64,000 nt of DNA from NCBI GenBank assembly GCA_903863885.1, contig CAIPEB010000768.1, forward strand, positions 1-64,000, read 5' to 3'. The position numbers and the translations under genes are program-made. The stretch comes from an uncultured Planctomycetaceae bacterium (GTDB lineage Bacteria > Planctomycetota > Planctomycetia > Pirellulales > Pirellulaceae). Below, piece by piece: positions 10,360 to 19,015 of this stretch. Positions within the stretch are counted from its first letter, which is position 1, and every line of letters begins with the position of its first letter. The notes under the pieces were generated by a model. That model was not told the origin of the DNA and did no database searches. It saw nothing but the letters and a program-made list of their open reading frames with translations.

Positions 10360-11805
10360 ATGAGTGGCAAGCAGATTGCGATCGGTCTCGACCTCGGAAC
10401 GGGCGGCGCGAGAGCAGTCGCCTTCAGTCTGTCCGGGGAACTGGTCGGCGAGAGCCAGAGTCCGTTTCCGCGCGGCGCAACTCATGTCGACGGTCCTCGC
10501 GTCGAGCAGTCGCCGGAATGCTGGACGGTTGCAGCGCAGGCCGCACTGAAGCAGCTCACTTCTTTGCTGCCTCGTCCTGCGGAGATCGTCGGAGTCTCCG
10601 TGGACGCCACGTCGGGCACGTTTCTGCTGGCCGACGGCGACTCGCGGCCATTGACCAGCGGCCTGATGTACAACGACCTGCGTGCCGCGGAGTTGGCGGA
10701 CGAAGTCGCCGAGGCCATGTCCTCGACTCTCGAGCGGTACGGAATCCAGATTGCCTCGTCGTTCGCGCTGCCCAAACTCGTCCACATAGCACGCAGCGAT
10801 CCGTCGCTGTTCGCCCGTGCGCGCCGCGTTGTGCATCAAACCGACTGGATCGTGGGAATGCTCTGCGGCCGCTTCGACGTGACGGATGTCTCGACCGCGC
10901 TGAAGACGGGCGTGGATCCCGGGACGATGACCTGGCCTTCCCCGATCAGACAGCTGGGTGTGCCTCTGCAGATGCTTCCTCGAGTTGTCTCTCCGGGCAC
11001 GCCTATCGGTGAAGTGACTCCGTCGGCTGCCGAAGCGACCGGCCTGCCGCCGGGTGCGCCGGTTGTGGCCGGATGCACGGACGGAACCGCAGGTTGCCTC
11101 GCGTCGGGCGCTCGCGATCCGGGCGATCTGAATGTCACGCTTGGAACAACGCTCGTATTCAAGGCAATCTCGAATTCGCCGATCATCGATCCTCAAGGCG
11201 CCGTTTACAACCATCGGCATCCCTGCGGCGGCTACCTCCCCGGAGCGGCGTCGAGCACGGGCGGCGATTGGGTCGAACAGTACTTCCCGGGCGCGGACCT
11301 TGCCGAGTTGAACCGGGCGGCTCTGGACCATCTCCCGACCAGCCATATCGTCTATCCGCTCGTCAAACAGGGCGAACGGTTCCCGTTCTCGTGCGCTCGC
11401 GCCCAGGGGTTCGGCCTCGAGCGGATCGGAAGCTCCGCATCGGCCTTCGCTTCCGGAATGGAAGGCGTGGCGTTCCTTGAGCGTCTGGCCGTCGAACGGC
11501 TCGAATCGATGGGCCTTCCGATCGGCCCGACCGTCTATGCGACGGGCGGCGGATCGGCGAGCGACGTCTGGATGCGCATCCGTGCCTCAGTCAACGAGCG
11601 GTCTTACTCCGTCCCGCAGAACGCCCAGTGCGCAGTCGGCGCAGCCGTGCTGGCCGCGATGCCGTGCCTGGGAAGCTGCTCGGCGGCGATTGCCCGACTC
11701 GTCCGTGCCGGGAAGACGTATGAGCCACAATCCGAATGGGTGCGGGCCTATCGCGATCGATACCCGCGATTTGTTGCCGCGTTGAATGAGCGAGGCTATC
11801 TGTGA
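10360..11805 (+). CDS. FGGY-family carbohydrate kinase (ketose kinase)
   Basis: A 481-residue cytoplasmic kinase. The ATG at 10360 follows GGAG by 6 bases; the upstream TTG at 10354 touches the ribosome site and is unlikely. FGGY features: phosphate-1 loop IGLDLGTGGARAVAF, GVSVDATSGTF, the sugar/ATP segment GCTDGTAGCLASGARDPG with VTLGTTLVFKA, and the C-terminal ATGGGSASDVWMRIRAS adenosine motif. The family phosphorylates xylulose, ribulose, fuculose, rhamnulose, glycerol or related substrates. Its stop overlaps the GTG start of the phosphohexomutase, and a class II aldolase follows, so it probably makes a ketose phosphate for that aldolase. The exact sugar cannot be read from sequence. Confidence 0.88.
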   Translation: MSGKQIAIGLDLGTGGARAVAFSLSGELVGESQSPFPRGATHVDGPRVEQSPECWTVAAQAALKQLTSLLPRPAEIVGVSVDATSGTFLLADGDSRPLTSGLMYNDLRAAELADEVAEAMSSTLERYGIQIASSFALPKLVHIARSDPSLFARARRVVHQTDWIVGMLCGRFDVTDVSTALKTGVDPGTMTWPSPIRQLGVPLQMLPRVVSPGTPIGEVTPSAAEATGLPPGAPVVAGCTDGTAGCLASGARDPGDLNVTLGTTLVFKAISNSPIIDPQGAVYNHRHPCGGYLPGAASSTGGDWVEQYFPGADLAELNRAALDHLPTSHIVYPLVKQGERFPFSCARAQGFGLERIGSSASAFASGMEGVAFLERLAVERLESMGLPIGPTVYATGGGSASDVWMRIRASVNERSYSVPQNAQCAVGAAVLAAMPCLGSCSAAIARLVRAGKTYEPQSEWVRAYRDRYPRFVAALNERGYL

Positions 11806-13187
11806 GCATCTTCAAGGCCTGCGACATCCGCGGTGTGGTGGGAGCCGAATGGGGCGAGGCCGAAGCCAGGGACATAGGCAAGGGCCTGGCACTGATGGCT
11901 CAATCCCAAGGGCGACCCGAAATCTGCGTTGCCGGCGACTTTCGCCGATCGACGGCCGGGCTCAAACAGTCGCTGATCGACGGAATCACCTCCGCCGGAA
12001 CTTCGGTGATCGATTTCGGTCACTGCCCGACGCCCGTCGCGTACTTTGCCACAATGCACCGCAATCTCGACAGCGTGGCCATCGTCACGGCGTCGCACAA
12101 TCCGGGACGATACAACGGCATCAAGTTCATGATCGGCGGACAGCCCGCCGTGCCGGATATCGTGGCTCAATTGCAGCAGTTCATGCTCGAACCCGTTGCG
12201 GCCAAGAAGCGCGGCCGGATCGATCCATTCGATGCGATCCCCGTTTACGAATCCTGGGTTGCGGAGCAGTGCATCGCCGGTTCTCCCCCCGTACAGAGTT
12301 CCTCCCCGGTATCCATCGTGCTCGATACGATGCACGGCGCCTTCGCGCAGGTCGCTCCGCGGGTACTGCGAGCCGCAGGATGTGACGTCACCGCGTTCGG
12401 CGACACGATCGACCCGGATTTCACGGACCGGTCACCGAACCCCGCAGCCGATGCCAACCTGAAGATGCTCGTCGGCGCCGTGCGGAAACAGAACGCGGAT
12501 GCGGGAATTGCGCTGGACGGGGATGGGGACCGCGTGGTATTCGTCGACCGCCGGGGCGGGATTATTCGCCCCGAACAGATCGCCGCCATCCTGATCCGGT
12601 CCGGACCCGCAAATCCGCGCGTCATCTACGATCTCAAGTGCGCATCGCTGGTCCCTCGCGTCACGCGCGAGGCCGGCGGCACGGCCGTGATGAGGCCAAG
12701 CGGCCACGGCTTCATCAAGACGAGCATGATCCGAGAAGGCGCCGACTGGGGAGTGGAAGTCAGCGGCCATCATTTCTTCCGGGCGCTGCACGGCGGCGAC
12801 GACGGACTGTTTGCGGCATTGACAATCCTGGCGCTGATGCGGCACACCGGGAAATCGCTGGACGAACTCGTCGCGCCGTTCCCCTGGCCGCTGATCACTC
12901 CCGATCTGCGCATCCCCTTCACCGGCGACTCGGCCGCGATGATCGCGAGAATCGCGGACCGGTGCGGCGGGGCGATTTCACGTCTCGACGGTGTCCGCGC
13001 GGAATACCCGCTCGGATGGGGACTCGCTCGAACATCGATCACGGAACCGGCGGTCACCTTTCGATTCGAAGGGCCGGACGCCGGAGGTCTGATAGATATT
13101 GCGACCAGCATGCTCGCAGGCGCGGGCGATTTAAAGGACACGGTCCTGGAGGCAATCCATGAATGGTTCGCTCGATCAGCTGATTGA
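11802..13187 (+). CDS. Phosphomannomutase/phosphoglucomutase family protein
   Basis: A 461-residue alpha-D-phosphohexomutase that shifts phosphate between C6 and C1 of a sugar. The start is GTG, overlapping the kinase stop as GTGA, so translation is probably coupled. Seen: FKACDIRG at the N-terminus, phosphoserine loop VTASHNPGRYNG, metal-binding DGDGDR, the sugar-specificity loop VEVSGHHFF (GEMSGH-type in relatives), and a C-terminal phosphate-binding region. It sits between a ketose kinase and an aldolase and opposite a sugar-1-phosphate kinase/nucleotidyltransferase pair, so it could link sugar-6-phosphate and sugar-1-phosphate pools. Mannose versus glucose specificity is undecided. Confidence 0.9.
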   Translation: MSIFKACDIRGVVGAEWGEAEARDIGKGLALMAQSQGRPEICVAGDFRRSTAGLKQSLIDGITSAGTSVIDFGHCPTPVAYFATMHRNLDSVAIVTASHNPGRYNGIKFMIGGQPAVPDIVAQLQQFMLEPVAAKKRGRIDPFDAIPVYESWVAEQCIAGSPPVQSSSPVSIVLDTMHGAFAQVAPRVLRAAGCDVTAFGDTIDPDFTDRSPNPAADANLKMLVGAVRKQNADAGIALDGDGDRVVFVDRRGGIIRPEQIAAILIRSGPANPRVIYDLKCASLVPRVTREAGGTAVMRPSGHGFIKTSMIREGADWGVEVSGHHFFRALHGGDDGLFAALTILALMRHTGKSLDELVAPFPWPLITPDLRIPFTGDSAAMIARIADRCGGAISRLDGVRAEYPLGWGLARTSITEPAVTFRFEGPDAGGLIDIATSMLAGAGDLKDTVLEAIHEWFARSAD

Positions 13188-13905
13188 AATGTCGCGCCAA
13201 CTCGGTGATCCCGCGTTGGATCTCGTAATCCTCGGCGAAGGCAACACGTCGACACGCGCCGACGCCGCCACGTTCTGGGTCAAGGGCTCGGGGACGCAAC
13301 TGATCCAAGCCGACCAGGGTTCCTTCGTGCGAGTGAAGTTCGAGCCGATCCTTGCCGCACTGAACCGTCATTCGATGAACGACAAGGATGTCGCGGACCT
13401 GCTGAAGTCGTCAACGGTCGAAGGCACGCGGACGCCTTCGATCGAGACGTTTCTCCACGCGCAATGCCTCGAATTGCCGGGCGTGCACTTCGTCGGACAC
13501 ACGCATCCCACGGTCGCCGTCGGGTTGTTGAGCTGCCTCAAAAGCCGCGAGCTTTTCGCCGGCCCCCTGTTCCCCGACCAGATCGTGCTGACCGGCGCCT
13601 CGTGCGCTTACGTGCCGTACACGGATCCCGGCCTGCCGCTGGCCAAATCGGTGCAGCGTGAACTCCGCCAGTTCACCCATCTGCATCATCGGGTCCCGCG
13701 CGTTCTGCTGATGGAAAATCATGGCGTGATCGCCCTCGGTGCGACCGCCCAGGAGGTACTTAACATCACAAACATGCTGGTCAAGAGCTGCCGTGTCCTC
13801 GCCCTCACGCTGGCCGGCGGCGGCCCGAGATTCCTCGCCCCCGACCAGATCGACCGCATCGACAAACGGCCCGATGAACTGGCACGCCGCGCCGATATGA
13901 AATAG
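13159..13905 (+). CDS. Class II (zinc) aldolase family protein
   Basis: A 248-residue protein of the FucA/RhaD/AraD class. The ATG at 13159 has a strong GGAGG 7 bases upstream and overlaps the mutase end by 29 bases. Seen: phosphate-binding GEGNTSTR, WVKGSGT, zinc-ligand HTHPTVA, and a later conserved histidine in LLMENHGVIALG. Such enzymes cleave ketose-1-phosphates to DHAP and an aldehyde, or epimerise ribulose-5-phosphate. Being third in an FGGY kinase operon favours cleavage of the product of that kinase (fuculose- or rhamnulose-phosphate-like), which is inference. It ends 4 bases from the convergent GHMP kinase gene. Confidence 0.87.
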   Translation: MNGSLDQLIEMSRQLGDPALDLVILGEGNTSTRADAATFWVKGSGTQLIQADQGSFVRVKFEPILAALNRHSMNDKDVADLLKSSTVEGTRTPSIETFLHAQCLELPGVHFVGHTHPTVAVGLLSCLKSRELFAGPLFPDQIVLTGASCAYVPYTDPGLPLAKSVQRELRQFTHLHHRVPRVLLMENHGVIALGATAQEVLNITNMLVKSCRVLALTLAGGGPRFLAPDQIDRIDKRPDELARRADMK

Positions 13906-13909
13906 CGAT

Positions 13910-15304
13910 TCAGCGATCCGCGTCTTCGTCCAGCGAAAACGCCGGGGGCCCCGGCCGCGTGGCAAAAAACGCCGACTTCGCCGCGGCCTCCGGAAAGACC
14001 CTCGCATATTCAGCTGACCAGCGCGAGAGAAACGGTTCGAGATCCGCCTCGCGAACCAGTGCCCAGACGCTGCCGCCAAAACCGGCACCGAAGGCCGACG
14101 CAGCCAGCGCCCCTTCCTGTCGGGCAAACCGCGCCAGCCATATCGTTTCGGGCGTCTGGTTCTGAAGTCGTTCCGCGCCGATCGCCTGCGAGCGATCCGC
14201 GAGTTGCCCGAAGTCGGCGAGCGACTCGTTCGTGATCGCATCCGGAACGGCCGGAATGATCACACCGCTCTCCTCCACGAACTGCTCGAACCGATGCTGC
14301 AACTGCTCCCGCATGTAGAGCGGATGATGCGAGGCCTGGAGAATTCCGCGCATCCGGTTCGCCGCATCGGCGGACGATGCGAGCACGGCCGCCAGATGCG
14401 GATCGTCGCGACCGGTCGCCTCGCGCCAGAGCTCCACGACGGCCCTGGCCAGGTTCGACACGCGATTGTACTTGTCCATCGCGCCGCCCGTTTTGTCCGC
14501 GACGATGCCGCTTTGAGCAACCGCGAAGACAAGGTCCTCCTGGACGCGGATGCAGCGCTCGAATCGAACCGGACAGTACGAGTACTGCACGATCTGGCCG
14601 GGACGCGCAAACAGGATCGCGGTGTGATCTTCACTTCCGCCGAACGTGCCGACTCCGCGATCGCCGTCCAGCGATGCGAAGCTCAAGCCGTTCTCGATCG
14701 TCGCGAGGTACCCCGCCAGATCGAGTCGGCTGGATATATTCGATCGGTACTCCTCGCGCTGGTCGAGCCGATTCACTGCGGCCAGCATCGAGTAGACGGC
14801 GATCATCAGCGCGCTCGAACTGCTCATGCCGGCCGCGCGGGGAAGATCGCTGTCCAGCACGATGTCGGCGCCGAACAGCGGCGGCGCGAAATTGCGGGCG
14901 AGCCTGCGCGCGACGGTCATCGGATAATTCGACCAGTGACCGACGGGGGGCAGGATGTCCGGACGAATCTCGAACTCCGCGGGCCTCGCTTCCTCCGTGG
15001 AGAAGACGCGCACCCGTCCGTCCTGACGCGGCGTTGCGACCGCACAGAACCCGCGATCCACGGCAACAACCAGGCTGCGTCCGCCGGCATAGTCCGTGTG
15101 TTTTCCGAGGACTTCGATGCGCCCCGGAACGAGGCAGGCGAACGGACGCCGGGAAATTCCGACACCCTCGCCCACCAGCCGTTCCGCGGCACCGGCGAGC
15201 ATGCGGGCTTTCGCGTCCGCCGCGTTGCGATGCAGCCCGCGGCGAGTCAGCTGTTCCTCGAGGCCGGCGCCTGTGCGAAGACCATCCAACGTGAGCGGGT
15301 TCAC
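13910..15304 (-). CDS. GHMP sugar kinase, galactokinase-like with altered sugar site
   Basis: A 464-residue GHMP kinase, longer than typical galactokinase (about 390) through a roughly 50-residue N-terminal extension. The galactokinase signature appears as PGRIEVLGKHTDYAGG: where galactokinases have Glu (GEHTDY), here it is K68, while H69 and D71 remain. The ATP loop is LPRAAGMSSSSAL (154-166), the usual catalytic MDQ motif is replaced by GGSEDHTAIL (D226), and GAGFGGSVWALV is near the C-terminus. It overlaps the nucleotidyltransferase stop by 4 bases, so the pair very likely makes a sugar-1-phosphate and then an NDP-sugar. The changed sugar-contact residue argues against plain galactose; uronic acid, arabinose, fucose or heptose types are possible. 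Confidence 0.85.
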   Translation of the reverse strand: MNPLTLDGLRTGAGLEEQLTRRGLHRNAADAKARMLAGAAERLVGEGVGISRRPFACLVPGRIEVLGKHTDYAGGRSLVVAVDRGFCAVATPRQDGRVRVFSTEEARPAEFEIRPDILPPVGHWSNYPMTVARRLARNFAPPLFGADIVLDSDLPRAAGMSSSSALMIAVYSMLAAVNRLDQREEYRSNISSRLDLAGYLATIENGLSFASLDGDRGVGTFGGSEDHTAILFARPGQIVQYSYCPVRFERCIRVQEDLVFAVAQSGIVADKTGGAMDKYNRVSNLARAVVELWREATGRDDPHLAAVLASSADAANRMRGILQASHHPLYMREQLQHRFEQFVEESGVIIPAVPDAITNESLADFGQLADRSQAIGAERLQNQTPETIWLARFARQEGALAASAFGAGFGGSVWALVREADLEPFLSRWSAEYARVFPEAAAKSAFFATRPGPPAFSLDEDADR

Positions 15305-16107
15305 AGGCGGACCTCCAGTGCGCTGAGGTGGCGGGCCAGTGGTTCGATGTCCTGGCGGCTCGACAGATCGAGTACCGGCTCATTCGTCGGAAACACGCGA
15401 TACGACTGCCCGAGATGTTCGATCGAGTACATGACCGCGTCGGGAATTTCGAATTCGCCCCGGACCGACGGCACGATGCGGTCGCACGCGGTGAAGATCG
15501 CGGGGGTGAACTTCCAGCAGTTCATGCTGACCAGAATCGGCTCGGGCAGCCCGTCCAGCAACTTCGGATCCGGCTTCTCGATCGCACGCCGCAGGTAACC
15601 TCCGGTATCCACCTGCAATATCGCGAACCGAGCGACTCGTTCCGCTGGAATATTGCTTCCGGTGGTCAGTCCGCGCCGATCGAACCCGGCCAGCGCGCCG
15701 CCTTCCACCTGCCGCATTTCGGCCATCACGCTCGCCGGATAGCAGTTGTCCGAGTTGATCACAAGAAAAGAATCGTCGCCTACGAAGTCGCGGGAGGCGG
15801 CCACGGCATTGGCGGTCCCCAGCGGCCGTGGCTGGACCGCGAAGTGAATCGAGAGCCGCGTCTTGACGACGTCGCGGTAGTATTGACGCAGCACGTCGTG
15901 CTGCGGCCCCACGACGAGACAGACTTGCCGATAGCCGGCATCCGCGACGCGCGTCAGCACATAATCGAGAAAGGGACGGCCGATCGGAATCATCGCCTTG
16001 ATTCCCTCCGCCGCGATCCTCTCTTGTTCGGGAGTCAATTGCGCCGATGCATCGGCCCGCCGCATTCGCGTACCGGCCCCAGCCGCCAGAATCACAACCT
16101 TGCTCAT
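15301..16107 (-). CDS. Sugar-1-phosphate nucleotidyltransferase
   Basis: A 268-residue nucleotidyltransferase. The frame opens at 16206, but the conserved fold begins at MSKVVILAAGAGTRM, so ATG 16107 is chosen. Seen: the nucleotide-binding G-x-G-T-R loop, KAMIPIGRPFLDYVL, INSDNCYP (metal-binding Asp region), and VSMNCWKF. Unlike RmlA or GlmU it is short, with no extra left-handed helix domain. It heads a two-gene operon with the GHMP kinase (4-base ATGA-type overlap), so its substrate should be that kinase's sugar-1-phosphate. UTP, GTP or dTTP preference cannot be told from sequence. Confidence 0.88.
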   Translation of the reverse strand: MSKVVILAAGAGTRMRRADASAQLTPEQERIAAEGIKAMIPIGRPFLDYVLTRVADAGYRQVCLVVGPQHDVLRQYYRDVVKTRLSIHFAVQPRPLGTANAVAASRDFVGDDSFLVINSDNCYPASVMAEMRQVEGGALAGFDRRGLTTGSNIPAERVARFAILQVDTGGYLRRAIEKPDPKLLDGLPEPILVSMNCWKFTPAIFTACDRIVPSVRGEFEIPDAVMYSIEHLGQSYRVFPTNEPVLDLSSRQDIEPLARHLSALEVRL

Positions 16108-16172
16108 CTGCCGCACAGTCACTTGCGAATGGAACCTGCGTTGCCTGCTCACGCCGCGCGGTGGTTTCGGGC

Positions 16173-17528
16173 TCACGCCGTGAGATACTTGACCGGAAAC
16201 TTCCAAGGTGCCCGATACTCGGGAATCGAAAGCCGCGACGCTTCCTCATCGCCGACGATCTTCAGGTTCGCCCCGTCAAAGCGGATGGAGCGTCCGAGTT
16301 TCAGCGACAAGTTCGCCAGCACCAGCGGCACATCGATCTTCGTGTGGTACCCCACGTTGCAGCTTGGCTGAGTGCGGGACTTGACGCAATCCAGCCACTC
16401 GCGCTCGTGGCCGGGTGAAGGTGGAATGGACGCGGGAGGCGTCTTGGCTTCCTTCATTCGATCGCCTTCCGGGACGATCTTGTACATGCCGTAGTCGCAG
16501 TACATCGTGCCGTTGACGCCATGGAAGTAAATGCCCAGTCGGCGCCGCGGCTCCGGAGAGCCGTGCAGATCAAAGCCGTAGCTGTTCGCGAGCATTCCCA
16601 TCCAGGTCATCGTGATCTGCGGATACTGCCACAACACTTCCTGGACATCCGGCGCGTCCCCGTCATCGCGAATGACATAGCGACCGCCGCAGCAACTTGT
16701 GACCGTCGGGTAGTCGAGTCCCAGTGCCCAGATGGGCAGGTCGATGATATGCGGCGCCATTCCCGGCAGCCATCCGCCGCTGTAATTCATGAACGAGCAG
16801 TGATGGTAGGAACTGGCAATCAGGATGCTGTTGTAGGGTCGCATCGGTCCGGGACCGATCCACATGTCCCAGTCCACGCCTTCTGGAACGTTCGTATTCG
16901 GATCTCGGCCGACCCCCTCGGGCCCCTGATTCATCACATTGAAGGTCCGCACGGCACTGACAGCGCCCAGGCCGCCGGCCTGGATATATTCGACAACGCG
17001 GCGGTAGTTGTCGCTCGCGTGGATCTGCGTTCCGACCTGACAGATCCGGTTGTGCTTCTTGACGGCGTTCAGCACGGCGATGCTCTCGCCCAGGTGCAGC
17101 GTCATCGGTTTCTGCAGGTAAATGTCCTTGCCCGCTTCACAGGCCTCGATCGCCTGCAGCGCATGCCAGTGCGGGGGCGAAGCGATGATCACGGCGTCCA
17201 CGTCCGGCGAAGCCAGCACTTCGCGATAGTCGCGGTACGCCTTGGCCGATCCCTTGTAATCCTCTCGGGCCGATTCGACGCGTGCCTTTTGAACGTCGCA
17301 GACCGCAGTCACGACGACGTCCTTGTGCACGGAGCAGTTCGTCAGGTTGGCGCGTCCCATGCCTCCGCATCCGATCAATCCTACGCGAATGCGGTCGTTC
17401 GCTCCGGTCCCCGGGCCTTGCCCCAGGGCGCTGGCCGAAACAAAGTACGGCACGGATGCCCCAACCGCGCCCGCCACGACCGACTTGCCGATAAAGGCAC
17501 GCCGCGATACCGAATCCTGCGTCGACAT
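16173..17528 (-). CDS. Tat-exported Gfo/Idh/MocA family oxidoreductase (1)
   Basis: A 451-residue protein starting at ATG 17528, with GGGAG about 10 bases upstream. It carries a twin-arginine signal (VSRRAFIGKSVVAGAVGAS), then the NAD(P)-binding fold (GLIGCGGMGRANL, near residue 50), IIASPPHWHALQA, the lysine motif YLQKPMT (QKP rather than the usual EKP) and a C-terminal substrate domain with HIIDLPIWAL. Relatives oxidise sugars or glycosides at C3; some (GH109) are NAD-dependent alpha-N-acetylgalactosaminidases. The Tat signal implies export with bound cofactor. It lies 51 bases downstream of the thioredoxin-domain gene and may be cotranscribed. Substrate unknown. Confidence 0.9.
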   Translation of the reverse strand: MSTQDSVSRRAFIGKSVVAGAVGASVPYFVSASALGQGPGTGANDRIRVGLIGCGGMGRANLTNCSVHKDVVVTAVCDVQKARVESAREDYKGSAKAYRDYREVLASPDVDAVIIASPPHWHALQAIEACEAGKDIYLQKPMTLHLGESIAVLNAVKKHNRICQVGTQIHASDNYRRVVEYIQAGGLGAVSAVRTFNVMNQGPEGVGRDPNTNVPEGVDWDMWIGPGPMRPYNSILIASSYHHCSFMNYSGGWLPGMAPHIIDLPIWALGLDYPTVTSCCGGRYVIRDDGDAPDVQEVLWQYPQITMTWMGMLANSYGFDLHGSPEPRRRLGIYFHGVNGTMYCDYGMYKIVPEGDRMKEAKTPPASIPPSPGHEREWLDCVKSRTQPSCNVGYHTKIDVPLVLANLSLKLGRSIRFDGANLKIVGDEEASRLSIPEYRAPWKFPVKYLTA

Positions 17529-17579
17529 GATGCTGTTCTCCCGTCGGAAGGAATACCCGCCCGATCCGCCCCGTTTACG

Positions 17580-18752
17580 CTATTTCGAGGCTTCCTTCTT
17601 CTTGTCCAGAGCTTTCTGCACGAAGTCGGTCAGACCGGGCCCGCGCAGTTCGCGCGACGTGCCGAGGATCTCGCCCGAGTCGCCGTCAACCAGCAGAGTA
17701 AACGGAATGCCGCTCACGTCGTACATCCCGCCCAATGTCGTATCCCAGTACTTGCCTTCGTAGATCTGGGGCCAAGGCATCTCTTCCTTGCCGATGAACT
17801 CCTTCAGCTTGTCGGCCATGTTCTCGCGATCGAAGCTGATGCCAAGCACTTCAAAGCCTTTTTCGTGCAGGGCGTTGTAAGCGGCCTTCACGTTCGGAAG
17901 TTCGGCGCGGCACGGCCCGCACCAGGTTGCCCAGAAGTCGATCAGCACGATCTTACCGGCATAAGTCTTCGGAAACTCGATCTGCGATCCGTCGAGCGTT
18001 GCGCTATTGAACGGCAGAGCCTTCTTGCCGATCGACAGGTCCGGGGGAAGCGGAGCCTGCGGCAGCGTCTCCGTGGCCTTTTCCAGAGTAAGATTCCCTT
18101 CCTTCACGCCAAGCAAGTAAGTCGTGCCCGTGAAGTTGAACGGCTTTCCGACCACGGCCGTCTCAAGCTTGACACTTCTCTTGCCGTTGCCGTCGCGATC
18201 GATAAAGAGCTGCATTCCCGGAGCGAAAACGCCCGCCACAAACGAAGTAAAGCTCTTACCGTCAAGATTCAAGGTGACTTCAGAGCCGTAATCGGTGAAG
18301 TACAGGACTGTGTTCTTCAACATCTCGCGCTGCGGGTCCTTGGGGTCGAAGCGATACAGGCCGAGCGAACCGATGCGCCCCGAGCCGAGATCGACCTTGG
18401 CCGTTCCCTTGTACATCGTCAGGTCGCCGACTTTCTGGGCATCCCACTCGGCCGGCGGGTCGTTCGTCAGGTCGCCGTCGCCGTTGGTATCGACGAACAG
18501 CTTCGCCGGCTTGCCTTCCGGTTCATCCACGATGAAATTCCAGCTCTTGTCCTCGATCTTGATCGTGCCGTATTTCGGAGCGGCCAATCCTTCGGGCGCC
18601 TTCTTCACCAACTCCGGCGCACCGTTCATTTCGGCTCGCATCGGACGATAACCGCCGACTTTGGCAGTCGCGCCGCTGTCAATGAATTTCACGCTCACGT
18701 CCTGATTTTGAAGACTGACCAGCGCAAACAAGGCCAAGGCGGTGACCATCAT
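17580..18752 (-). CDS. Exported TlpA-like thioredoxin-fold protein
   Basis: A 390-residue protein with a signal peptide (MMVTALALFALVSLQ) and start ATG 18752 behind AAGGAG. The first roughly 240 residues are a beta-rich domain of the type found before TlpA domains in Planctomycetes and Bacteroidetes, including an EF-hand-like DTNGDGDLTND near residue 90. The C-terminal thioredoxin domain (about 245-385) has the redox motif WATWCGPCRAELP, a cis-proline region SGIPFTLLVDGDSG and a Lys-rich end. It probably works as an extracytoplasmic thiol-disulfide reductase or cytochrome-maturation-like partner. It sits upstream of oxidoreductase 1 on the same strand. Confidence 0.88.
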   Translation of the reverse strand: MMVTALALFALVSLQNQDVSVKFIDSGATAKVGGYRPMRAEMNGAPELVKKAPEGLAAPKYGTIKIEDKSWNFIVDEPEGKPAKLFVDTNGDGDLTNDPPAEWDAQKVGDLTMYKGTAKVDLGSGRIGSLGLYRFDPKDPQREMLKNTVLYFTDYGSEVTLNLDGKSFTSFVAGVFAPGMQLFIDRDGNGKRSVKLETAVVGKPFNFTGTTYLLGVKEGNLTLEKATETLPQAPLPPDLSIGKKALPFNSATLDGSQIEFPKTYAGKIVLIDFWATWCGPCRAELPNVKAAYNALHEKGFEVLGISFDRENMADKLKEFIGKEEMPWPQIYEGKYWDTTLGGMYDVSGIPFTLLVDGDSGEILGTSRELRGPGLTDFVQKALDKKKEASK

Positions 18753-18908
18753 CAGAACTCCTTCGGGTCTTTCAGAATGGGGATATTCAGCGAAACTGCC
18801 GAGCGAACTCCGACGACGTCGGATGGAAATCTCGCTGGCGGGAAGCCGAGAACCGGTCCTGAGTATTTCGCGTCAAAAACAAGAATTTGAAAGGGATTTC
18901 TATAGCAA

Positions 18909-18948
18909 GCTGCACCGTGGACCGCTCGCGCTGCGTCCACGGTGCAGC
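18909..18948 (-). terminator. Strong hairpin downstream of oxidoreductase 2
   Basis: GCTGCACCGTGGAC (18909-18922) and GTCCACGGTGCAGC (18935-18948) form a perfect 14-bp stem with a 12-base loop, about 70 bases past the stop of the minus-strand gene at 19016. No long T-run follows. It could be a terminator, an mRNA 3' stabiliser or a dispersed palindromic element. Confidence 0.55.
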
Positions 18949-19015
18949 CTGACGTATCAAGAACCGATGCGAAAGCGGAAGGAGCGGCCAGGCCGCGTCG
19001 TCCCGCCGCTGTGCA

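Noticed and set aside
16521-18890. 789-codon plus-strand ORF
   Set aside because: Spans the complements of an oxidoreductase and a thioredoxin gene and the gap between them; no motif.
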